From Holophagae bacterium (lineage in GTDB: Bacteria > Acidobacteriota > Thermoanaerobaculia > Thermoanaerobaculales > Sulfomarinibacteraceae): a DNA stretch of 5,349 nt. The stretch spans positions 1 through 5,349 of the forward strand of contig DAOWGJ010000225.1 of the NCBI GenBank assembly GCA_030637505.1. The letters run 5' to 3'. This document shows positions 1-4,952 of this stretch, in pieces. The notes under the pieces were generated by a model. It had not been told where the DNA came from, did no database searches, and saw only the letters and a program-made list of their open reading frames with translations. Position numbers and translations under genes: made by a program. Numbering within the stretch: the stretch's first letter is position 1; the number at the start of each line of letters is the position of its first letter.

Positions 1-725
1 GCAAAGCTCAGGCCGGCGCCTTGGGGTATCTCCTCCAGTCTCAGCGTCATTTTTCGATCTGGTAGAGCCGGAATCGCCGGCCTTGCATCGGCATCGAATT
101 CGATACGAACACCGGTAGAGGCAGAGGCGGCAACTTCGTCCAGATTGACTTCACGAGTGGCTCTCTTGACCGAGAGGATCCTGATCGGTCTATTGGACAC
201 GGATTGAGGAAACAGACGAAGCCGGCTGATCTTCCCCTTCCATGCCGGTTGACGGCCGACCTCGAAGGAGAACATTTGCACGTCATTGCCCGAGGCTGTG
301 TTGGTGTCAATGCTCAGCTCGCCGAAGCCGAGGTCCGAATCCCATGCGACAGTCAACCGGCCCTTCCCGAACCGTTCGACCGACACTTCGAGAACCGAAA
401 ATAGGGAGGCATCGAAATTCTCGAGGTACCGCACCTCGGCATCTGGACCAATGCCATGGATTTCGAGGGCGCCCTCTACGATCTCGGCGGATTCGATGTT
501 TCTGACTGTCCAACTTTCCAGAGACGACCGAGTGTTGAAATGAAATGTCGATGCCGCTGTGTCAGTGAAAAGTCGATCCGGGTTGCAGGCGCCGCTGGGA
601 TCGACGGCGATCCATCGCGCGAAAATAGCCCGAGCACCTGTGGATTGTGGGGTTCCTGGAGAACAGGCGCCGGCCACAAGTGACAGCGAAAGAACCAATG
701 AGGTTGGGAGGCGTGACCAGGCCAA
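1..725 (-). CDS. Lipoprotein, N-terminal part, cut off by the left window edge
   Basis: One minus-strand frame stays open for 241 codons from a TTG at 725-723 to the left edge. The TTG is chosen because AGGAGA lies 5 bases upstream of it. The product begins MAWSRLPTSLVLSLSLVAGAC, a short basic start, a hydrophobic stretch and a lipobox-like VAGAC, so signal peptidase II would cleave before Cys21 and the protein would be lipid-anchored outside the cytoplasmic membrane. Residues 60-190 alternate hydrophobic and polar residues like a beta-sandwich and end in RLRLFPQS and IRILSVKRA. Residues 205-241 (GVRIEFDADARPAIPALP and on) recall the segment before the catalytic domain in some acidobacterial sulfatase-type lipoproteins. 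That resemblance is from memory; no catalytic residues are visible because the rest lies outside the window. The gene is divergent from the Mut7-C gene. The lipoprotein call is fairly firm, the sulfatase suggestion weak. Confidence 0.72.
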   Translation of the reverse strand, partial: MAWSRLPTSLVLSLSLVAGACSPGTPQSTGARAIFARWIAVDPSGACNPDRLFTDTAASTFHFNTRSSLESWTVRNIESAEIVEGALEIHGIGPDAEVRYLENFDASLFSVLEVSVERFGKGRLTVAWDSDLGFGELSIDTNTASGNDVQMFSFEVGRQPAWKGKISRLRLFPQSVSNRPIRILSVKRATREVNLDEVAASASTGVRIEFDADARPAIPALPDRKMTLRLEEIPQGAGLSF

Positions 726-730
726 AGTGA

Positions 731-736
731 TCTCCT
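731..736 (-). promoter_or_regulatory. Ribosome binding site of the lipoprotein gene
   Basis: On the minus strand this reads AGGAGA, five bases before the TTG at 725. It decides the start: no ATG is available nearby, and the next alternative TTG (696-698) has no such site and would cut into the signal peptide. Confidence 0.7.
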
Positions 737-766
737 AGGTCCGGCATGTACCAGCCGGAGCTGCAG

Positions 767-772
767 ATTATA
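767..772 (-). promoter_or_regulatory. -10 element for the lipoprotein gene
   Basis: The minus strand reads TATAAT here, a perfect sigma70-type -10 hexamer. Transcription would start near 760 and give a leader of about 35 bases containing the ribosome binding site. No good -35 is present at 16-18 bases; TTGCAG at 797-792 is 19 bases away. It overlaps the plus-strand -10 at 769-774. Confidence 0.5.
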
Positions 773-774
773 CT
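769..774 (+). promoter_or_regulatory. -10 element for the Mut7-C gene, leaderless arrangement
   Basis: TATACT matches the -10 consensus at five of six positions and ends six bases before the GTG at 781, so RNA synthesis would begin at or next to the start codon. No -35 match is seen at normal spacing, and no Shine-Dalgarno precedes the GTG. The site shares four bases with the divergent minus-strand -10. Confidence 0.45.
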
Positions 775-780
775 GATGTT

Positions 781-1308
781 GTGAGGAACGACTGCAAAAT
801 TGCGGGAAGGGCTTCCGGCTTCGTTGAGTTGAGGCAACAGCTCAACCCCCGCCTCCTCTGTGACGCCATGTTGGGCTCGCTGTGCCGGTGGCTGCGTTTC
901 TTTGGCCTCGATTGCGAATTTGCCGGGGTCGAGGCCGATGATGCCGAGGTTGGCGCGAGGGCTGAGGCCGAGGGACGGTGGCTGTTGACCGCCGATCGGG
1001 AGCTGGCCGGAAGGGGGCCGAGGACGATGCTGGTGCGCTCATTGGATTTGGAAGACCAGCTCGTTGAGGTCCTGAGCCGCTTGAGGCTCGAGGTCCGGTC
1101 CGACCTGGAACACAGCCGGTGCAGTCACTGCAACGGCTTGTTGGTCGAGCAGGGGAGGGATGATGTAGCCGACGACGTTCCGCCCTACGTCTTGAAAACG
1201 GCCGAGCGTTTCAAACGATGCGGGAGCTGCAGCCGTATTTTCTGGCCCGGCACCCACGGTGAGAGCATCCTCGCTCGGATGCAGAGAGTCGTTGCTCGGC
1301 TCGGTTGA
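781..1308 (+). CDS. Mut7-C domain protein, predicted RNase with PIN-like fold and zinc ribbon
   Basis: The 175-residue product matches the Mut7-C (formerly DUF82) family from end to end. Residues 25-100 form the PIN-like part: LLCDAMLGSLCRWLRFFG with Asp28, the DD pair at 53-54, and LLTADREL with Asp72 are the expected acidic metal-binding positions. Residues 112-165 form the family's C-terminal zinc ribbon, with Cys114 and Cys117 in RCSHCNG and Cys147 and Cys150 in RCGSCSRIFWPGTH. The family is predicted from its fold to be a ribonuclease; its bacterial substrate is not established to my knowledge. The start is the GTG at 781, chosen for the -10 hexamer six bases upstream. A TTG at 829 would sit closer to the usual domain edge but also lacks a ribosome binding site. 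rnc follows after 22 bases, so the two may be expressed together and act in RNA processing, which is inference. Confidence 0.85.
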   Translation: MRNDCKIAGRASGFVELRQQLNPRLLCDAMLGSLCRWLRFFGLDCEFAGVEADDAEVGARAEAEGRWLLTADRELAGRGPRTMLVRSLDLEDQLVEVLSRLRLEVRSDLEHSRCSHCNGLLVEQGRDDVADDVPPYVLKTAERFKRCGSCSRIFWPGTHGESILARMQRVVARLG

Positions 1309-1316
1309 CACCGAGG

Positions 1317-1322
1317 TATGAT
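1317..1322 (+). promoter_or_regulatory. -10-like element for rnc, leaderless arrangement
   Basis: TATGAT matches the -10 consensus at five of six positions and ends eight bases before the ATG of rnc, so a transcript would begin within one or two bases of that ATG. The only purine-rich run near the ATG, GGGG at 1325-1328, is two bases away and too close to act as a Shine-Dalgarno. No good -35 is seen; TTGCTC at 1292-1297 is weak and 19 bases upstream. Confidence 0.4.
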
Positions 1323-1330
1323 CTGGGGCT

Positions 1331-2035
1331 ATGGCAGACCGGAAGATTGATCGTTTGGCGGAGATTGAGCAGATTCTGGGGTATCGGTTCCACGACCGAG
1401 AGGTGCTCGAGCGGGCCTTGAGGCATGGATCGGCCGACGAGGCGCCGATCGAAGGGAGCTACCAGCGGCTCGAATTTCTCGGAGATGCGGTTCTGGGCCA
1501 TTCAGTGGCCTTGATGCTCTTCGAAGCCTATCCGAATGCGGATGAAGGTGTGTTGACCAAGATGAGGGCCCACCTGGTCCGGTCGACCAGCCTGGCGGAA
1601 AAGGCAGCCTGGCTGGGGCTGGAGAGCTGGGTTCGTATGAGCAGCAGTGAGGAGAGGCAGCACGGGCGGGAGCGCTCGGCTCTGCTCGAGGATGTATTCG
1701 AGGCCGTCATCGGCGCCCTGGCAATCGATGGGGGGTGGGAGGCCGCCTCCGCGTTTATTGAAGGCCAATTCCGCGATGAACTCGAGGCCTTGGATGAACG
1801 AACCCTGATACTGGCCGACGCCAAGTCGGCCCTGAATCAGGCCGCTCAGACCCGCGGTCTCGATCTGCCGGTGTATACGGATCGTGGCGGGGACGGTCCC
1901 GACCACCGGCCACGGTGGCTCAGCTCGGTCTCGTGGGATGGTCGAGAGATGGCCAGGGGTGAGGGGCCGACCAAGAGAGAAGCTCAGCAGCAAGCAGCCC
2001 GGAGAGCCATGGCGAGGTTGGGGTTGTTGGAGTAG
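1331..2035 (+). CDS. rnc: Ribonuclease III
   Basis: RNase III is a homodimeric, Mg-dependent cytoplasmic endonuclease that cuts double-stranded RNA, including rRNA precursors and structured mRNAs. The 234-residue product has the usual bacterial length and two-domain order. The catalytic domain (about 8-155) carries the signature RLEFLGDAVL with Glu48 and Asp52, and the second acidic pair Asp121 and Glu124 in LLEDVFEAVIGAL; all four metal ligands are present. The residue before the signature is Gln45 where many homologues have Glu, a change also seen in other intact enzymes. The double-stranded-RNA-binding domain (about 162-232) begins DAKSALNQAAQ and shows GPDHRPRW and TKREAQQQAARRAM, the loop and basic helix that contact RNA. 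The ATG at 1331 is the only start giving a normal N-terminus. The Mut7-C gene lies 22 bases upstream; a long gap follows. Confidence 0.97.
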   Translation: MADRKIDRLAEIEQILGYRFHDREVLERALRHGSADEAPIEGSYQRLEFLGDAVLGHSVALMLFEAYPNADEGVLTKMRAHLVRSTSLAEKAAWLGLESWVRMSSSEERQHGRERSALLEDVFEAVIGALAIDGGWEAASAFIEGQFRDELEALDERTLILADAKSALNQAAQTRGLDLPVYTDRGGDGPDHRPRWLSSVSWDGREMARGEGPTKREAQQQAARRAMARLGLLE

Positions 2036-2078
2036 GGGAACCAGCCGACGCCCAACCCAGAGAGCGCCTGATTACGCC

Positions 2079-2096
2079 GGACGGGACGTGCCGTCC
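2079..2096 (+). terminator. Small hairpin after rnc, weak terminator candidate
   Basis: GGACGG at 2079-2084 and CCGTCC at 2091-2096 form a perfect 6-bp stem with a 6-base loop. The following bases, TTAACGTTGT, are only mildly T-rich, so this is a poor intrinsic terminator and may be chance. Confidence 0.2.
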
Positions 2097-2218
2097 TTAA
2101 CGTTGTCCTGGGGTTTCCTCCCGATTTGAGCAACGATGCGGTCAACGTCAAGGGGGGCAATCCACGGCGTAAGCCTTGGCAATCGAATCTCGGAAGACGT
2201 CGTAGGCCGCCGAGGTCT

Positions 2219-2273
2219 TTTCCCGGAGGGGCGGTCCTCCTCCCGAACCAAGAAACACAGCCCCTCCGGGGGA
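2219..2273. repeat. Strong inverted repeat in the rnc-uvrC gap
   Basis: CCCGGAGGGGC (2222-2232) and GCCCCTCCGGG (2260-2270) are perfect reverse complements, 11 bp with a 27-base loop. Two G-U pairs and one A-U pair can extend the stem to 2219-2273. There is no T run after the stem on the plus strand or on the minus strand, so it is not a standard terminator. A shorter competing stem, GGAGG (2225-2229) with CCTCC (2236-2240), shares the left arm. Confidence 0.55.
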
Positions 2274-2508
2274 TGCACCGAGCGGGAGCGACCGGCAGTC
2301 GTTTGGCGAATGTCGGCCTCGGCGCGGTCCCGAAGGCCGGGGACGGAGAACAGGGGATGGGACGGTGGACCGCGTCAGGGTCAGGGGCAGATGACAGCGG
2401 CAGCATCAGCTCGCAGCCTCAGCGACCGGGGCAGCTTCTGCGACGGTGGTCGGAGCGGCAGCTCAAGCACGATCCGCTCCCGGTCCGGTTCCTTCGACTC
2501 ATCTCCAG

Positions 2509-2514
2509 TAGAAT
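2509..2514 (+). promoter_or_regulatory. -10-like element for uvrC, leaderless arrangement
   Basis: TAGAAT matches the -10 consensus at five of six positions and ends eight bases before the ATG of uvrC, the same spacing as at rnc. The bases between, CAACACCC, contain no Shine-Dalgarno. No convincing -35 is seen at 16-18 bases. Confidence 0.4.
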
Positions 2515-2522
2515 CAACACCC

Positions 2523-4337
2523 ATGGCCGAAACCACCCACCCCCTGCTCGAGCGCGCCCGGGAGGCCCCAACCTCACCGGGTGTCTACCGGTTCGCCGAC
2601 AGCCGCGGCACCGTACTCTACGTCGGCAAGGCTCGGGATCTCAGGCGCAGGGTGCTGTCGTACTTCGGGCGCAAGGATCTTCCGGACCGTACGGTGGCCA
2701 TGCTGGACATCGCCCGAAAGCTGGATTTCACGGTCACGGCCTCCGAGGTCGAGGCCTTCATCCTGGAAAATACCTTGATCAAGCGGGAACGACCCCGTTT
2801 CAACGTGATGCTCAAGGACGACAAGACCTACCCCTATATCAAGGTGACGACGGGTGAAAGATGGCCTCGAGTCGAGTTTACGCGCAAGGTTCAGAAAGAC
2901 GGCCACACCTACTTTGGCCCTTTTCTGGGTCAGTCCATGGCCAGATCGTTGATGGAATTAGCCAGGACTCGTTTCACCGTTCGGACCTGCACGATCGAGA
3001 TTGACGGCAAGCTCCCGCGGCCATGCCTCTACCACCATCTCAACGCATGTCTCGGCCCTTGCGTCGACGGATTGACGACGCATGAGCAATACGCCGAGAG
3101 CGTGGATGAGTTGAAACTCTTCCTTGGCGGACGCCACAAGGAGTTGCTGCCGAAACTGGAAAAGGGAATGTGGGCGGCGTCGGAGAGGGAGGAGTTCGAG
3201 CGGGCTGCGGGTTTGAGGGATCTCATGGCCGTTGTGCGAAGGTTGGGCGAGAAGCAAGATGTCGAACTCGGGGGCCATCTGCATGCCGACGTTATCGCAG
3301 TTCACGCCGACGGCGCCCACGCGACGGTATGCGTTCTGCCCTATCGAGACGGGCGTTTGGTCGACAAAAGGGAGTTTCACTTCGAGGGCGTTGGAGACGT
3401 TGCCCCGGCCGAAGTGTTGGTGGCTTTTGTGGCCCAGTATTACGAGGCCAATCCATTCATTCCGGCCGTCGTCGAAACACCGGTTGATCTCAGCCAGGAA
3501 GAGCGGAGCTTGCTTGAGGCCTACCTCGAACACCTCAGGGGCGGCAGGGTACGGTTGACCCGCCCGCAGCGGGGTTCGAAGGCTCGGAGGGTTGGTCTGG
3601 CCGACGACAACGCCCGCGCCGCATTTGCCTTGAGATTTCGGGCTCCGAGATCTCAGGCCCAGCATCTGGAGCGACGCTTGGGTGAGCTCTTCGGGCTTGA
3701 GGGGCCGGTACGCAGCCTGGAGTGCTTTGACATCTCCCACTCGTCGGGCCGGCATACGACCGCCTCATGCGTCGTCTGGAGATCCGGTCGGATGGAGCGT
3801 CGGGAATACCGGTCCTACAACATCAAGGAAGCCGGAAGAGGTGCCGATTTCGCGGCGATCGCAGAGGCCGTGACCCGGCGCTATCGACGGCTCAGGGACG
3901 AAGGAAGAGACATGCCTGACCTGATTCTGATCGACGGAGGTCTCGGCCAACTCAACGCGGCGATGGCTGCCCTCGACGGGCTTGGGCTCAATCTGCCTCT
4001 GGCCGCACTTGCCAAACGGGAGGAGGCAGTGTGGCTCCCCGGGCGGGATGAGCCCATCGAGCCGGACGGCCACGACCCCGCCCATCTGGTCCTCCGCCAG
4101 GCACGTGACGAGGCGCATCGCATCGCCCTGTCCCGCCAGCGGCGCCGCCGGAAAAAGAAGACCCTGGCCACGGAATTGCTCAACATTCCAGGCGTTGGTC
4201 CGGGGCGGGCCCGGACGTTGTTGCAGGTGTTCGGCTCGGTGCGTGGCGTACAGCAGGCATCGGAAGAAGCCCTGGTCGAAAGGATGGGGCCCCGAATGGG
4301 TTGCCACATCTGGCGGCATCTGCATGCAGGGGAGTGA
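2523..4337 (+). CDS. uvrC: UvrABC system protein C (excinuclease subunit)
   Basis: UvrC makes both incisions flanking a lesion in nucleotide excision repair after UvrA and UvrB load on DNA. The 604-residue product is full length. The N-terminal GIY-YIG nuclease (about 14-100) shows GVY (Tyr22), YVGKARDLRRRV (Tyr33, Arg43), Glu82 in FILEN and Asn94, matching the catalytic set of Thermotoga UvrC. Cys156, Cys168, Cys176 and Cys180 match the four iron-sulphur ligands reported for the E. coli protein. The UVR motif that binds UvrB lies at about 203-238. The RNase H-like nuclease for the other incision has Asp403 in CFDISH, Asp442, Asp471 in LIDGG and His532 in RDEAH. Two helix-hairpin-helix motifs (about 548-602, with IPGVGP) close the protein. 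The frame is open back to 2136, but the extra 129 residues are low-complexity and absent from the family, so the ATG at 2523 is preferred. Confidence 0.98.
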   Translation: MAETTHPLLERAREAPTSPGVYRFADSRGTVLYVGKARDLRRRVLSYFGRKDLPDRTVAMLDIARKLDFTVTASEVEAFILENTLIKRERPRFNVMLKDDKTYPYIKVTTGERWPRVEFTRKVQKDGHTYFGPFLGQSMARSLMELARTRFTVRTCTIEIDGKLPRPCLYHHLNACLGPCVDGLTTHEQYAESVDELKLFLGGRHKELLPKLEKGMWAASEREEFERAAGLRDLMAVVRRLGEKQDVELGGHLHADVIAVHADGAHATVCVLPYRDGRLVDKREFHFEGVGDVAPAEVLVAFVAQYYEANPFIPAVVETPVDLSQEERSLLEAYLEHLRGGRVRLTRPQRGSKARRVGLADDNARAAFALRFRAPRSQAQHLERRLGELFGLEGPVRSLECFDISHSSGRHTTASCVVWRSGRMERREYRSYNIKEAGRGADFAAIAEAVTRRYRRLRDEGRDMPDLILIDGGLGQLNAAMAALDGLGLNLPLAALAKREEAVWLPGRDEPIEPDGHDPAHLVLRQARDEAHRIALSRQRRRRKKKTLATELLNIPGVGPGRARTLLQVFGSVRGVQQASEEALVERMGPRMGCHIWRHLHAGE

Positions 4338-4339
4338 TT

Positions 4340-4365
4340 GCCCGGCGATACCGGACCCGCCGGGC
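4340..4365 (+). terminator. Hairpin after uvrC, possible terminator without a T run
   Basis: GCCCGGCG (4340-4347) and CGCCGGGC (4358-4365) form a perfect 8-bp stem with a 10-base loop, beginning three bases after the uvrC stop codon. No T tract follows, so it may stabilise the 3' end or support factor-dependent termination rather than act alone. Confidence 0.3.
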
Positions 4366-4369
4366 GCCG

Positions 4370-4397
4370 TCAGCTGTCAGCTCTCAGCTCTCAGCCC
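4370..4397. repeat. Four tandem 7-base repeats (TCAGCTS type)
   Basis: The units are TCAGCTG, TCAGCTC, TCAGCTC and TCAGCCC, head to tail without gaps, with variation only in the last two bases. This is like the short tandem heptamers known between genes in cyanobacteria and other bacteria. No function is evident. Confidence 0.8.
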
Positions 4398-4445
4398 GGC
4401 AGCGGTGTCTCCTCTAGGCGACAGGGAGCAGGTTTCAGGCATCTT

Positions 4446-4469
4446 GCTTCCCAGCTTCCCAGCGTCCCA
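4446..4469. repeat. Three tandem 8-base repeats (GCKTCCCA)
   Basis: The units are GCTTCCCA, GCTTCCCA and GCGTCCCA, directly adjacent. The array ends six bases before the -35 element of the rplS promoter. It differs in period from the 7-base array 48 bases upstream but shares the word CAGCT with it. Confidence 0.75.
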
Positions 4470-4475
4470 GCCAAC

Positions 4476-4504
4476 TTGTCCTTCCAGCCGCTCCTGTGTA
4501 TAAT
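4476..4504 (+). promoter_or_regulatory. Sigma70-type promoter of rplS
   Basis: TTGTCC at 4476-4481 (four of six matches to TTGACA), a 17-base spacer and a perfect TATAAT at 4499-4504 form the best promoter in the window. Transcription would begin near 4511, giving a leader of about 47 bases. The leader can form a small hairpin at 4519-4532 ahead of the ribosome binding site. Confidence 0.75.
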
Positions 4505-4542
4505 CCCCGCCCCGGCAACCGCTCAAGAGTGGAATCTCGCCT

Positions 4543-4548
4543 GGGAGG
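4543..4548 (+). promoter_or_regulatory. Ribosome binding site of rplS
   Basis: GGGAGG lies nine bases before the ATG at 4558. It favours that ATG over the in-frame ATG at 4567, which would be 18 bases away. Confidence 0.65.
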
Positions 4549-4557
4549 CACAATACA

Positions 4558-4905
4558 ATGGATCTCATGCGTGAAGTGACACGGCAGTACTTGAAAACCG
4601 ATATCCCTGATTTCAAGGGTGGCGACACGGTCAAAGTCCACGTTCGACTCAAAGAAGGCGAGAAGGAACGGATTCAGGTGTTTGAAGGCCTGGTCATCGC
4701 CCGCAAGCACGGTGGCATTGCCGAGACCTTCACCGTTCGCAAGATGTCCTCGGGCATCGGAGTCGAGCGCGTGTTCCCCCTCCATTCCCCCAACGTGGCC
4801 AAGATCGAGGTGACGCGGTTGGGTAAGGTCCGCCGGGCCAAGCTCTATTACATCCGGTCTCGCCGCGGCAAGGCAGCCCGCATCAAGGAGCTGCGCCGCG
4901 CCTAG
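4558..4905 (+). CDS. rplS: 50S ribosomal protein bL19
   Basis: bL19 is a bacteria-specific large-subunit protein located at the interface with the 30S subunit. The 115-residue product has normal family length and is recognisable throughout: IPDFKGGDTVKVHVRLKEG near the start, then RIQVFEGLVIARKHGG, TFTVRKMSSGIGVERVFPLH and SPNVAKIEV, with a basic C-terminus including RRAKLYYIRSRRGKAARIKE. It has its own promoter and leader, unlike the genes upstream. rnhB follows closely, an arrangement seen in many bacteria where trmD and lepB may also be neighbours; neither is present here. Confidence 0.98.
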   Translation: MDLMREVTRQYLKTDIPDFKGGDTVKVHVRLKEGEKERIQVFEGLVIARKHGGIAETFTVRKMSSGIGVERVFPLHSPNVAKIEVTRLGKVRRAKLYYIRSRRGKAARIKELRRA

Positions 4906-4907
4906 AC

Positions 4908-4952
4908 GTGGTGCGCGTGAGCCTCTCGGGGCTGAAGATCGGCGTGTACTGA
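4908..4952 (+). CDS. Possible 14-codon leader ORF before rnhB
   Basis: A GTG two bases after the rplS stop opens a frame reading MVRVSLSGLKIGVY and ending at TGA (4950-4952). That stop overlaps the CTG at 4949-4951 proposed as the rnhB start. The nearest Shine-Dalgarno-like run, AAGGAG at 4885-4890, is 17 bases upstream and too far to be convincing. The ORF could couple translation from rplS to rnhB, or be chance, or be the remnant of a true rnhB start if one base is missing. Confidence 0.2.
   Translation: MVRVSLSGLKIGVY

Larger units (their letters stand above)
2036..2522. other. 487-base gap between rnc and uvrC, no convincing gene
   Basis: Several frames on both strands stay open here, but their translations are Arg/Pro/Ser/Gly-rich, recall no family, and lack ribosome binding sites. 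In a sample at 2161-2220 the frame periodicity of GC content does not favour any of the open frames I checked. What can be seen is a small hairpin just after rnc (2079-2096), a strong 11-bp inverted repeat (2222-2270), a run of CAG/TCAGG-like words at about 2375-2440, and the -10-like hexamer before uvrC (2509-2514). A structured or regulatory RNA is possible, but I recognise no RNase P, tmRNA, SRP RNA or 6S landmarks. Confidence 0.6.
4338..4475. other. Repeat-bearing spacer between uvrC and the rplS promoter
   Basis: This stretch has no gene. It holds a GC-rich hairpin directly after the uvrC stop, a run of 7-base tandem repeats and a run of 8-base tandem repeats, each listed separately. The short frames crossing it are extensions of out-of-frame reading from uvrC or rplS. 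Confidence 0.6.

Noticed and set aside
1305..1322. Perfect TTGACA at 1305-1310 near TATGAT at 1317-1322
   Set aside because: The spacer is only six bases, so they cannot form one sigma70 promoter. The TTGACA includes the stop codon of the Mut7-C gene and is likely chance.
2176..2192. T-loop-like word (ATCGAATCT) suggesting a tRNA or tmRNA
   Set aside because: No acceptor stem, anticodon arm or CCA end can be fitted around it, and no tmRNA landmarks are present.
1984..2406. 140-codon and nested 68-codon minus-strand frames in the rnc-uvrC gap
   Set aside because: No ribosome binding site, no family resemblance, and GC content at the third codon position of the 140-codon frame is low in the stretch I sampled, unlike the real genes. 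Part of the 68-codon frame reads protein-like (LDVDRIVAQIGRKPQ), but that alone is not enough.
2136..2522. 129-codon open extension upstream of uvrC in the same frame, giving a 733-residue protein
   Set aside because: The extension is Ser/Arg/Gly-rich low-complexity sequence, is absent from UvrC proteins, has no ribosome binding site, and crosses the inverted repeat. The ATG at 2523 gives normal family length.
2126..2857. 243-codon plus-strand frame overlapping the uvrC start
   Set aside because: It overlaps more than 300 bases of true uvrC coding sequence in another frame, and its translation is Arg/Pro/Gly-rich with no recognisable domain.
2958..3755. 265-codon minus-strand frame inside uvrC, with similar long minus-strand frames at 3765-4325 and 4435-5073
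   Set aside because: They lie opposite well-supported genes and are shadows caused by GC-rich codon use.
4370..4469. CRISPR-like array
   Set aside because: The units are only 7-8 bases, adjacent without spacers, and differ between the two arrays; no cas genes are present.
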